Below the pieces are notes generated by a model. The model was not told where the DNA came from. It worked only from the letters and a program-made list of their open reading frames with translations, and made no database searches. A DNA stretch of 15,354 bases. Source: Bullera alba (Eukaryota > Basidiomycota > Tremellomycetes > Tremellales > Bulleraceae). The stretch covers positions 1,758,432 through 1,773,785 of the forward strand of contig BCIX01000005.1 of the NCBI GenBank assembly GCA_001600095.1. Direction: 5' to 3'. Position numbers and translations under genes: made by a program. Below, piece by piece: positions 1 to 7,873 of this stretch. Within the stretch, counting starts at the first letter, position 1; each line of letters starts with the position of its first letter.

Positions 1-2126
1 ATCATGCAGACGATCAGCATCATTATGACGAGCAACAAGGTCAAGACACATGGCAAGCGGATGTGCTGGATCCTCAACTGCGTGAATCAATCAATCCTTC
101 GCCACGACCTCTGCCCTCACAACATCCGCCAAGCTCTCGGAACTTCGGCTCAACTCACCAAGCGACATCAGATCTAGCGCTGGATCAAGCCTTCTCTCAG
201 CCCACTAGCTCAAGCCAATCGTGAGTGTGACCATATGGGCTGTCACTGACTGCTAGTTTCTCGAACCCGATACAATCCACACCTTCAACTCGACCAAATG
301 GACAACCGACCAACCTCTCGTATCCTTCTCCAGACACATCCTTCAATGGCCCGATGAAAGTACTACACGATCTAGGCGCTACGGACGGGTTTGATCTGGA
401 GATTCATGACCCAATCGCCAAGCAGATCATCACCTACGGTGAGGCCAGCATTGCTTACAGAATGTGAGTCCGGCTCCGAGACTTAGCTGACCTCCAGTTT
501 CTTCACGCAGTGTCATCTCAATGCGCCNTTCCTGGACCCAGAGTACGATTCGGATATGACCTCCGTGCGATCTCGCAATATGGCATTGTTTCTCAATATC
601 ATCGTTGTTGGTGCTCGATTTTGGTCACACAAGTCGAGGTGAGTCCATGTATATCCACTCTTGCTGACGATAGACGCGATACGTGGCTTCACCCCCGCTA
701 TAGTCGGCTTGTAGCTCTCCTTGACGGAGAAATGTCTCGCTTGACTCTACGGCCTCGTCCAGCAGATATNTGCCTGGAGACTGTTCAAGCATGGATGATC
801 TACTCGCATTGGATGCCGATCGACACATCGAGCACGTCGACAGGGCCATATTACCGCTCGCGATTCACCGAGTCTAGCGTATGGCAGTGCCTAGGCCTGG
901 CTATGCGCTGGGCTACGCTGTTGGGTCTCGATCAGACTGCACATCTGGCTTTCATGGACGATCATAAGAGACCNTCACGCGACGAGGTCAGGAAGTACCG
1001 AACGATGCTATATCTGACTGAGAGCGATCACTAGTGAGTTGGTCTTTGGTCTCGTCCTTATTAGGCTTGGCGGACGCTGATAGCAATGCTAGTCTTGCAC
1101 TCTCTGCTCGCCGACCGTCAACCCTTAATCCATCTGCTATCATCCAAGCCCTGTCCAGGTTTCTCCGTGGTGATTGGGTACGGGCAACCGACACTCGCTT
1201 GGCTTCACTGATGCGTGTGGTCGGAGCATCGCATGTAATGGGAGCTAGAGCCGAGAGCGAAGAGAGCCTGGAGGCATTCAATCTGGATGTCAATGCCATC
1301 GAACAGTAGGTCCAGTCCTGCGTCACAAGCTCACTCTAGACACTTCGTGTCTCAGTTCTCGAACTCGATTACCAGTGCCCAAGACAAGATGGGGCAACAT
1401 TTCCCCTTTAGTGAGTTGCAATTTGNCTCTCCAAAGCTGAGACACAGCTTCGCTGCGCTGGTATCGCCTCGCATTTGCAAGTACCCTTCTCCCACCTGCA
1501 GATCATTGGAGAAATGCTGGGGAAGCCCTTCGCCTGAGCGTCGGTTGGGCGAGTCAGATACTGTATCACCTGTCTTCTTCAGCAACCGCGACTACGTCTC
1601 ACCTCAGCCCAAGCTCATTCGAAGGAACTCTTGAACCAGATCAAGATCTAGTCGGGTTGCTGTCGTTTGCGATCGACCAGTACTATGTGGTCATGTGAGT
1701 CTGCATAGCAAGACCGAGCTGAACATCAGTGCGTACACAGCATCCTTTCTTGTCCTTGCTTGGCAGAATCGCGCGATAGACAGTGAGTCATATATCCTCT
1801 GACCGAGCTGAACGAAAGGCAACCTGAAGGTTGCCAGCCCGTACAACAATGTTACGGGTCGCTCTTCGACGCTCTTCCGCCTGGTGGATCTCGCTTCGAG
1901 GACTTTGCGTCAGTGTGCACCCGCTCGTGGCCATCCTGCTTCCAGATATGCCGACTTCCTCGCGGGAATGGCCAATATCGTTGCCACGGAAATGCCCAGC
2001 CTCGATCAAACTCAGGCGCAAATGACGGAGACAGGACCTATTTGGGATCAGGATTGGTTGAGCTTATGGCAGAACTCGGGTTTGGATCAGGATTGGCTCT
2101 TTGGATCGATAGGGGGAGAAGCATGA
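1..2126 (+). CDS. Fungal-specific transcription factor, C-terminal part (5' end outside window)
   Basis: This is the last 608 residues of a nuclear regulator with the fungal-specific transcription factor (middle homology) domain. Exons read as <3-220, 257-463, 498-638, 674-1033, 1084-1305, 1340-1410, 1448-1694, 1730-1782 and 1819-2126; all junctions are GT-AG and keep one frame. The window starts in a Gln/Ser/Pro-rich low-complexity linker. The domain follows: DPIAKQIITYGEASIAYRIFF, then a long helical stretch with SVWQCLGLAMRWATLLGLD, HYNASLALSARRPSTLNP, SLRWYRLAFASTLLPP and IAYTASFLVLAWQNRAID, all typical of this family. The Zn2Cys6 cluster expected at the N-terminus is not in the window, so the zinc-cluster assignment is inferred. 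The C-terminus carries two DQDWL motifs, possibly an activation region. Ns at 528, 770 and 974 fall in codons, and the N at 1426 in an intron. Target genes are unknown. A resemblance to PrtT-type regulators is a weak impression only. Confidence 0.85.
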
Positions 2127-2133
2127 TGCATGG
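2087..2133. other. Convergent 3' ends: stop codons 7 bp apart
   Basis: The transcription factor stop (TGA, 2124-2126) and the nitrilase stop (TGA on the - strand, 2136-2134) are separated by only 2127-2133. Each 3' UTR must therefore run antisense into the other gene's coding sequence. No separate terminator or AATAAA-like signal fits in the gap. Confidence 0.8.
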
Positions 2134-3259
2134 TCATGAGAGAGATCTCTCGTCGTTGTCCGCTTTGACCCTGTAGAAGCTTCGAGCGTCCTGCTGATTA
2201 GTGATGCTAACGGTGTTTGACCTACCTTGAGCACATCCAGATCAACTTCTACAATTGCCAAGCTTGACTCGGTGCCCTCGCATCCTCCCAGCTTCCCCTT
2301 GAGCGGCATCCAGACGCCTGAACAGCCAATGTAGCCTTCATCCGCAGGTCCACCTGCATTGCAGAGAACCCATACGGTCTCTGTTTCGAAAGCTCGAGTG
2401 TAGGAAAGCGCTGAGAGCAATTCGGCTTCATATCGAGGTGGATTGCAATTGTGTTTGTGGATCATACTGTCGGCTCAGCAACGAATTGAGCAGCCAAACT
2501 CACGGTGCGCTGTCATAGCCTATCCAGTAGGTTGGTGCAAAGACAATGTCTACTCCCAGGTCTGACAGTACTTGGCCCGAGCCTGGGTGCGATACATCCC
2601 AACCTATCTGCTTTAGCTGAACCCTTATCCCTTGACTCACAGATCAGAAAAGCGCATCGTCCCCATCTGGTCTCAAACACTTGATGTCCCGCTTTGCCCG
2701 GCGTGAGGTACAGCCGCTCTGGATGCCACAAGTTCCGCTTAGCATACTGGTCCAGTATAGCGCCAGTTCCTGCTTCGATGTAGAATGCGGTATTGTGCAG
2801 CTTTGGCGAGTGATTTGTGATTGGGTGGCTGCGCAGAAAGTCCTTCCACACAGTGATGTCTCGATTGGTGCTCGATAGGAGGTGATCGAAGGGAGACGAT
2901 TGCGGCAGATCCTCGCATATAGCATGCACTATGGTCCCAACGATAGACACGTTGTACTTTCTTGCCAGCTCGGAGAGATAGCTGAGCAAGTGTTGGGAGG
3001 GAAGAGCAAGGTACTGATACTATCAGCTTTATACGTCTAATGATTTACCCACCTGACGTCCTTCATCCACCAGCCCCTGCAGAAAGTACTCCGGGAATAC
3101 CACGATGTCGGCACCTCCTTCAGACGCTTTCTTCACCCACTCCGTAACATCCAGCAGATTACGCTCAAGGACCTCAAACAGGTTGTCGCTGATGGTAGGG
3201 AAACCAATCTCTGCCACTGTCGGGCATGTTTGAGCGAGAGCGATGCGTAGGCTAGGCAT
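2134..3259 (-). CDS. Nitrilase-superfamily carbon-nitrogen hydrolase, 327 aa, five exons
   Basis: This enzyme belongs to the superfamily that hydrolyses nitriles or amides through a Glu-Lys-Cys triad. Exons on the - strand are 3259-3053, 3019-2641, 2603-2504, 2466-2226 and 2190-2134. The triad is visible as E57 (VVFPEYFL), K163 (DQYAKRNLW) and C196 (FLICWDVSHPG). The protein starts MPSLRIALAQTCP, the usual first strand, and ends with a VDLDVLKDARSFYRVKAD segment typical of fungal members. Length matches the family. The cysteine codon is split T|GT by the second intron (2640-2604), and choosing the TAG at 2606-2604 is what restores ICWD. The last intron (2225-2191) has tandem CAG acceptors; the 35-nt choice matches intron size here. 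Position 3259 is the first ATG in this frame, 52 bp below a TATAAAT. The WD after Cys and HPERLYLTPG resemble fungal carbon-nitrogen hydrolases. The substrate (nitrile, amide or carbamoyl) cannot be told from sequence. Confidence 0.92.
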
Positions 3260-3310
3260 AGCGAATGACGAGGAAGAGTTTGAAGTGGCTGAGAGGCGTC
3301 CAAGTCCGCA

Positions 3311-3317
3311 ATTTATA
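3311..3317 (-). promoter_or_regulatory. TATA-like box of the nitrilase gene
   Basis: TATAAAT reads on the - strand 52 bp above the nitrilase ATG, a plausible core-promoter position. Confidence 0.45.
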
Positions 3318-3864
3318 CTTGTACTCGATGTTCGCTTCGGCCCGGTGAAGGCGATCCGTCGCTATGAGTTTCGGGGCCTGCTCCCGACAATCCCACTTCT
3401 GTCCGCCGTATGTTGAGCATCAGGATGAGTAGTTGGGGGAGCAAGTTCGGGTAGGGATCCAGGTAATGAAAGGTCATGCTCTGCTACTCAACGATCAAGC
3501 CGAAGAAGACGTCCCTCAACGTTCAACTTGCCTCAGCAGTCAGCACGAGCCACGCACCACCGCCAAGTGGAACGTTGCGCGGCTGCGCGGCTGCAGTGCT
3601 AGCAGCGCTTATTCTCGCTGTGCGTGAGGACATCACCACGTGTCCCTGTCTGACCTCTTTGAGTGGAGGTTTCCCCAGCTCGCTTTCGGCGCTGTTTACT
3701 CGTCGGTACTACCTATCCTTTGTTCTCAACGTACATCCAAGCTACATACTACATGGATCCAACAGATGTCCTCAGAGCACGCAGACGCCGTCCGACCGAT
3801 GATCCATCAACTGTAGCAGTCAGCATGGACCTTTGGCTAAGGTTGACCTCCTCTCGCCCGGTCT

Positions 3865-3881
3865 CGGCGGGTTGAGCGCCG
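3865..3881 (+). promoter_or_regulatory. CGG-N11-CCG zinc-cluster-type site
   Basis: CGG at 3865-3867 and CCG at 3879-3881 have the exact 11-bp spacing bound by Gal4-type Zn2Cys6 dimers in ascomycete yeasts. It lies 154 bp above the alpha-galactosidase ATG. The surrounding GC-rich patch makes a chance match likely, and basidiomycetes need not use Gal4 spacing. Confidence 0.25.
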
Positions 3882-3949
3882 TGAACGCCGCGGAGTCCGG
3901 CCGAGGCCTTTGGCTCTATCACGGAAGTCCAGTCTGTGGAAAGCAGGGG

Positions 3950-3954
3950 TATAA
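3950..3954 (+). promoter_or_regulatory. TATA-like box of the alpha-galactosidase gene
   Basis: TATAA (in GGGGTATAACC) lies 85 bp above the ATG at 4035, in the right orientation for the alpha-galactosidase. Confidence 0.35.
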
Positions 3955-4034
3955 CCGCCTCGACGTCTACATATGACTAGCTGTCTACCTACTTGGCTAG
4001 CTGATCCTTCTTCCAGCAGTTACACTCACTAAAC

Positions 4035-6140
4035 ATGGCCTTCAATATCACCCTCGCCAATACGGCGTTGCAGGTCACCCTCAGAGTCAAAGCCGATCAC
4101 ACAGTCTACCTCGCCGCTATCACTGTCCCCTCAGCTCAACCCAGCGTCAATGATGACGCTCCGCATCTGCCACTCGTGGAGATCCGTATGGATGGGATCG
4201 GAAACCACACCGGGCAGCAAAAGACGGGAACTGGACTTGTGGGAGGCGGATTGGGCGCCCGGTTGAAGTACAGCTCTCATCGAATCAACACTCAAGGCGG
4301 AGATAGGGTATTGGAGATCGACTTGAGCGATGAGAAGACCGGGATCATCGTCACTGCTCAATACACTCTCGTCTCGGAGCTACCCGTTCTACGAGCTCGC
4401 TCGAGTATTAAGAACGACTCCTCCGATACCCACTTCCTTACCCAGCTCTCCAGTCTGGTCATTGGCGATCTCGCCGAAGGATCCTGGTGGGACGACTACA
4501 CCCTTCACACTGCCAACAACTCGTGGTTCAGGGAAGCGCAATGGCAGGAACACTCGCTACCAAGTGTCGGTCTTGTCGACTTTGGCTTCAATCGCGTCGC
4601 TATACGACCCGCTGCCGAGTCCATGGCTTACTACAGCCTAGCCAACAAGAGCACCTTCACCACCCAAGGACATCTACCTATGGGCATCTTGAAGAGCGAG
4701 AAGGCTGTGTGGTTGTGGCAGATCGAGACCAATGGAGCGTGGCGCTGGGATCTAGGAGACTACGACGACAAACTCTACCTCGCGACCAGTGGACCCGAAG
4801 GCGGAGATTGGAACCTGCATCTTGCTCCTGGCCAAACCCATCAAAGCCCAACGACAGCTCTCTGCCTCGACACCAATGGAAATCTCGACCATGCCTTCGC
4901 TTCACTCACTCGATACCGGCGAACTCTCCTCCGACCTCATCAAGATCACAAAGACCTCCCCATCATCTTCAACGACTACATGAACTGCCTACTTGGTGAC
5001 CCCACCGACGAGAAGATCCTAGCTCTTCTGGATCCCGTTGCTGCTTCCGGCGCAGAGTACTTTGTTATCGACGCTGGATGGTATGCCGATGATGGGAACT
5101 GGTGGGACGATGTCGGAGGCTGGGAGCCATCGAAGAAGAGATTCCCAATGGGCTTTCCTCAACTACTCGAGAGGATCAAGGCCAAGGGACTAAGGCCGGG
5201 TCTATGGATTGAGCCAGAGGTCATTGGTGTCAGAAACGCTCTCGCTCAAGAACTCCCCTTCGAAGCATTCTTCCAGCGAAACAGGCATAGGATACTGGAG
5301 AGAGGCCGCTATCACCTCGACTATCGACATCCAGCAGTGATCAAACGGATGGACTCTGTCATCGATCGCTTGATCAACGAGTACGGGGCGAGATACTTCA
5401 AGTTCGACTACAACATCGAGCACATCCTCGGTACCGACATTGATTGTTTCAGTCCTGGAGTCGGTCAAGCGGATCATGGTCAAGCATACCTCGCCTGGGT
5501 ACGCACTCTCCTCGATCGATATCCCGACCTCGTCATCGAAAACTGTTCGAGCGGTGCCCAGCGCATGGAGTACGATATGCTCGCGACTCACACCTTGCAG
5601 TCCACCAGTGATCAGCAAGACCCAGTGCTCTATGCTGCCATCGCCGCAGCTATACCCACTGCTGTTTTACCTGAGCAGGGAGCGACATGGGCGTATCCTC
5701 AGCCATCATGGTCAGACGAGATCAACGCCATGACCGTCGCCAACTCTCTCCTCGGCAGGATCCATCTCAGTGGTCGGCTGGACCTACTGAGTCGTCATCA
5801 GCTCGATAATATAGTCTACGAGGGTATGAGAGTCTATCAATCCATCAAGCAGGATATCAGGACGTTCACCCCATTCTGGCCGTTGGGTCTTCCGAAATGG
5901 CACGACAAGTGGTTGGCTCTTGGCATGCAGTCAGAGGATGGTGGATCTCGATACCTCATGGTCTGGAAGCGAGGTGGATCGGCAGAGTGNGAGATTCCAT
6001 TGGGTTTGGGGTCCGGAGAAGTCAGGCTGCTCTATCCGAAGACATTCCAATCCGACGTCAAGTGGGCTGATGGCACTCTGCGAGTCAAGCTCGACGCGGA
6101 GATCTGTGCGAGGCTGTATCATATCAGGTCGGCAGCATGA
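4035..6140 (+). CDS. Alpha-galactosidase, glycoside hydrolase family 36, intronless, 701 aa
   Basis: This enzyme releases terminal alpha-1,6-galactose from melibiose, raffinose-type sugars or similar galactosides by a retaining mechanism. An N-terminal beta-sandwich (about 1-310, with WWDDYTLHTANNSWF near 151) precedes a TIM barrel. Barrel motifs are VIDAGWYADDGNWWDD near 346, GLWIEPEVIG near 391, YFKFDYNIEH with nucleophile D458, and ENCSSGAQRMEYDM followed by TSDQQD with acid/base D526. The SSGAQRMEY and STSDQQD forms resemble a bacterial GH36 branch more than the secreted fungal enzymes (CGGG and SDDTD types). No signal peptide is seen, so the enzyme is probably intracellular and would need sugar import. 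The ATG at 4035 has a good context (AAACATGGCC). The single exon of 2.1 kb stands out against neighbours with an intron roughly every 50-400 bp and suggests horizontal acquisition. Codon 652 is TGN (N at 5990): probably Trp, but a stop cannot be excluded. Confidence 0.95.
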   Translation: MAFNITLANTALQVTLRVKADHTVYLAAITVPSAQPSVNDDAPHLPLVEIRMDGIGNHTGQQKTGTGLVGGGLGARLKYSSHRINTQGGDRVLEIDLSDEKTGIIVTAQYTLVSELPVLRARSSIKNDSSDTHFLTQLSSLVIGDLAEGSWWDDYTLHTANNSWFREAQWQEHSLPSVGLVDFGFNRVAIRPAAESMAYYSLANKSTFTTQGHLPMGILKSEKAVWLWQIETNGAWRWDLGDYDDKLYLATSGPEGGDWNLHLAPGQTHQSPTTALCLDTNGNLDHAFASLTRYRRTLLRPHQDHKDLPIIFNDYMNCLLGDPTDEKILALLDPVAASGAEYFVIDAGWYADDGNWWDDVGGWEPSKKRFPMGFPQLLERIKAKGLRPGLWIEPEVIGVRNALAQELPFEAFFQRNRHRILERGRYHLDYRHPAVIKRMDSVIDRLINEYGARYFKFDYNIEHILGTDIDCFSPGVGQADHGQAYLAWVRTLLDRYPDLVIENCSSGAQRMEYDMLATHTLQSTSDQQDPVLYAAIAAAIPTAVLPEQGATWAYPQPSWSDEINAMTVANSLLGRIHLSGRLDLLSRHQLDNIVYEGMRVYQSIKQDIRTFTPFWPLGLPKWHDKWLALGMQSEDGGSRYLMVWKRGGSAEXEIPLGLGSGEVRLLYPKTFQSDVKWADGTLRVKLDAEICARLYHIRSAA

Positions 6141-6412
6141 TGAGTGGTATGCAATCATGTAATTTGGCGTGGATCACTCACTGATTCATATCCCCAGGCG
6201 TCTTTGAGGAATGTGCATGCCACTCCATATGGACCGCCTCACCTCATGCTTGTATCGCTTGTCAAAGTACTCTGAACGGAATTTACTGATGACAGCTCCC
6301 TTCCGCTTAGCTTGATGTATGGTATGGAACAGTATAAAACGACGCAGCGGGTCTTATATCACTCATACTCTCAGGCATCTTCCAACAATGTGCATGTCGC
6401 TTCATTCGTCTA
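6141..6412. other. Convergent intergenic region with decayed repeat
   Basis: The region lies between the stops of the alpha-galactosidase and the dehydrogenase. It holds an imperfect copy of the dehydrogenase 3' end (see repeat entries) and a TATAAAA on the + strand at 6333-6339 that has no gene downstream on that strand. Otherwise nothing is recognisable. Confidence 0.6.
6173..6298 (-). repeat. Decayed duplicate of the SDR 3' end (copy A)
   Basis: Read in the same order as 6358-6457, this stretch repeats ATCACTCA, CAGGC(G/A)TCTT, AATGTGCATG, CTTG(T/C)CAAAGTA(C/A)TCTG and a final (A)GCTC, with one insertion of about 20-30 bp and scattered substitutions. In copy B these bases encode the last residues of the dehydrogenase (DYFGK then stop) plus its 3' UTR. 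Copy A still reads EYFDK on the - strand but is frame-broken and has no upstream coding part. It is most simply a remnant of a tandem duplication. Confidence 0.65.
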
Positions 6413-6457
6413 CTACTTGCCAAAGTAATCTGGAGCGGGCTTGACAAATGGATGCTC
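6358..6457 (-). repeat. SDR 3' end and UTR (copy B, intact)
   Basis: This is the living counterpart of the repeat at 6173-6298. It covers the last 15 or so codons of the dehydrogenase and about 55 bp beyond its stop. Exact shared blocks include AATGTGCATG at 6387-6396 (copy A 6210-6219) and CAAAGTA at 6421-6427 (copy A 6263-6269). Confidence 0.65.
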
Positions 6458-7267
6458 TNTCCCATCTTGATAGAAGTGTCCGCTCTCAAAGTCGTTCAAC
6501 ACCGGCCAAGAGATGCTCTCGCCTCCAGCAGAAGCTGGTCTGGGGCCAGAGTAACCATTCATCTCGGTAGCGCAGTGACCCGGGCACACAATGGCCAGCT
6601 TGACCTCCGGATGCTGTATCGCGAAAGCTCGAGCCCAAGAGGTGAGAATGGCTTTGCTGGGGTAGTATGCTTCACCGACCGCATTGTCGATAGGTACCCA
6701 CTTCAGCTGCGATTGCTGGCCTTTGGAGAACAATGTCCAATCCTCCACCCAATGCTCGACCTTCTCCCAGTTCAAATTCTCCACATCACTCAAGGCGGTC
6801 CGAGTGGGCTCCTCCAGGGTATTCATATACCAGGCTCCGGCTTCCGACGCGACTAGGGAGATCCTGCCGGTGTTTCGGGGGATGAGAGGTAGGAAAGCTT
6901 CGATGGTATCCCGTGATCCTCGGATGTTGATCTCCAGGACTTGAGGGGATAGTGTATCGCCATCTACATGGATCACTGCGCTGTTGTGAACAAGAGCGTC
7001 CAGCTTTCCGTACTTGGTCTTCACATGGTCGACTAAAGCTTCGAGCGAGGCGCTGTCGGTGACGTCAAGCTGGACAATCTCGATGTTGGAGTACTGATGG
7101 CTGGACTGCGAAGACTTCAACTTCTCGACCGCTTCTTCGGCGTTTTTCACTGAGCGAGAAGCGAGCAGGATGATGTCGTTGGACTTCTTCTGCGAGAGGT
7201 ACTTGACGGCTTCGAGTCCTATTCCTTTGTTTCCGCCGGTAACGAGGACGACTTGTGGGTCAGACAT
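6413..7267 (-). CDS. Short-chain dehydrogenase/reductase, carbonyl-reductase-like, intronless, 284 aa
   Basis: This is a classical SDR that would use NAD(P)H to reduce a carbonyl or oxidise an alcohol in the cytosol. The Rossmann nucleotide loop is TGGNKGIG at 10-17. LDVTD at 68-72 binds the adenine side. HNSAV at 94-98 replaces the usual NNAG. N114 (LEINIRG), S141 (SLVASEAG) and Y201-x3-K205 (YYPSK) form the catalytic tetrad. VCPGHCATEM follows the active site, as in CBR1-like enzymes. The Ser-Tyr spacing of 60 is a little longer than in CBR1, again placing it in that group. The open frame continues upstream to 7300 but only with a TTG, so the first ATG at 7267 is chosen. The gene is intronless, unlike most genes here, and lies tail to tail with the intronless alpha-galactosidase. 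An N at 6459 leaves one residue near the C-terminus undefined. The substrate cannot be predicted. Confidence 0.92.
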   Translation of the reverse strand: MSDPQVVLVTGGNKGIGLEAVKYLSQKKSNDIILLASRSVKNAEEAVEKLKSSQSSHQYSNIEIVQLDVTDSASLEALVDHVKTKYGKLDALVHNSAVIHVDGDTLSPQVLEINIRGSRDTIEAFLPLIPRNTGRISLVASEAGAWYMNTLEEPTRTALSDVENLNWEKVEHWVEDWTLFSKGQQSQLKWVPIDNAVGEAYYPSKAILTSWARAFAIQHPEVKLAIVCPGHCATEMNGYSGPRPASAGGESISWPVLNDFESGHFYQDGXEHPFVKPAPDYFGK

Positions 7268-7453
7268 AGATACAATGACCGAACTACTGCCTACAACCAA
7301 CGGTCAAGTCAATTGTGTGATCGGATCTCCTGGGAGTGATTCGCGTACCGGTGGATGTGCTGGCTCGGGGTAAAATTGGTGAGCGATCGCGAGTGGCAGA
7401 GATGGGACTTGCTTTCAACCCCAGAAACCCGTTTTGTCCCACTCTTGTACCTA

Positions 7454-7465
7454 GATTGGCCAATC
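7454..7465. promoter_or_regulatory. Perfect palindrome with back-to-back CCAAT boxes
   Basis: GATTGGCCAATC is its own reverse complement and presents CCAAT on both strands, a possible site for the Hap/NF-Y complex. It lies 187 bp above the SDR ATG and about 410 bp above the polymerase eta ATG. Confidence 0.4.
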
Positions 7466-7597
7466 AGTACTTCAGTAGGGCCAGTCGAGGAGTGGAGGTT
7501 GATGAGTCAGCTGCATACTGATGTGATTAAAGGAGCTGATTACCAAGACAGACACAAAACCTGCCGACTGTTTGCGTATCTCCTGCAGCCCCAGCCC

Positions 7598-7685
7598 GCT
7601 GAGCGCTGAGCTCCGCGGAGCTCCTGAGCAGGAGCTTCGGAGCAGTCTCGAGCTCCGAGTCGGACAAGACTACGAGTCGGAGTGT
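7598..7685. repeat. Cluster of short palindromes and direct repeats
   Basis: The cluster begins with a tandem GCTGAGC (7598-7604, 7605-7611). It overlaps the perfect 16-bp palindrome GAGCTCCGCGGAGCTC (7608-7623). Next comes an inverted repeat AGCTCCTG-AG-CAGGAGCT starting at 7619, then CTCGAGCTCCGAG, and then two copies of CGAGTCGGA about 20 bp apart. All sit in about 90 bp of noncoding sequence between divergent genes. Confidence 0.7.
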
Positions 7686-7873
7686 CGTACCTTCTCAGTG
7701 GGATTGAGATTTGCTTCCGCTCGGTTGACTCACTTCTTGCCTGTCCGCCGCAGCCCTTAAGCCCTTGCTGAAGACGATCGATGGCCGGNTAGAGGCTCTC
7801 AACTTCTCAAGCCTCTGCTCCAAGTGGTCTATCGCAAGGCTGGGCAACTCTCCTACTCTCAAACTTGATGTAG

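Larger units (their letters stand above)
3260..4034. promoter_or_regulatory. Divergent promoter region between nitrilase and alpha-galactosidase
   Basis: This stretch holds no convincing gene: the open frames in it start arbitrarily, overlap each other and show no known motif. It serves as the 5' region of both neighbours. Visible elements are TATAAAT for the nitrilase, TATAA for the alpha-galactosidase, a CACGTG E-box at 3637-3642, an 8-bp tandem TGCGCGGC at 3576-3591, and a GC-rich patch at 3855-3905 with several CGG and CCG triplets. Confidence 0.6.
7268..7873. promoter_or_regulatory. Divergent promoter region between SDR and polymerase eta
   Basis: No gene is supported here. Elements seen are a 12-bp palindrome with two opposed CCAAT boxes, AP-1/Gcn4-type TGAGTCA at 7503-7509 and TGACTCA at 7726-7732, and a dense cluster of short palindromes and direct repeats at 7598-7685. 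An N lies at 7789. The last 100 bp are probably the polymerase eta 5' UTR. Confidence 0.55.

Noticed and set aside
2087..2126. Apparent overlap of the nitrilase coding end with the transcription factor coding end
   Set aside because: Rechecking the bases gives a nitrilase stop at 2136-2134, so the two coding regions approach but do not overlap.
3433..3875. Overlapping + strand open frames of 64-108 codons in the nitrilase/galactosidase intergenic region
   Set aside because: They overlap one another in different frames, show no motif or splice logic, and sit in a divergent promoter region.
7268..7300. N-terminal extension of the SDR by 11 residues
   Set aside because: It would need a TTG start; the first ATG at 7267 sits just before the nucleotide-binding strand, as usual.
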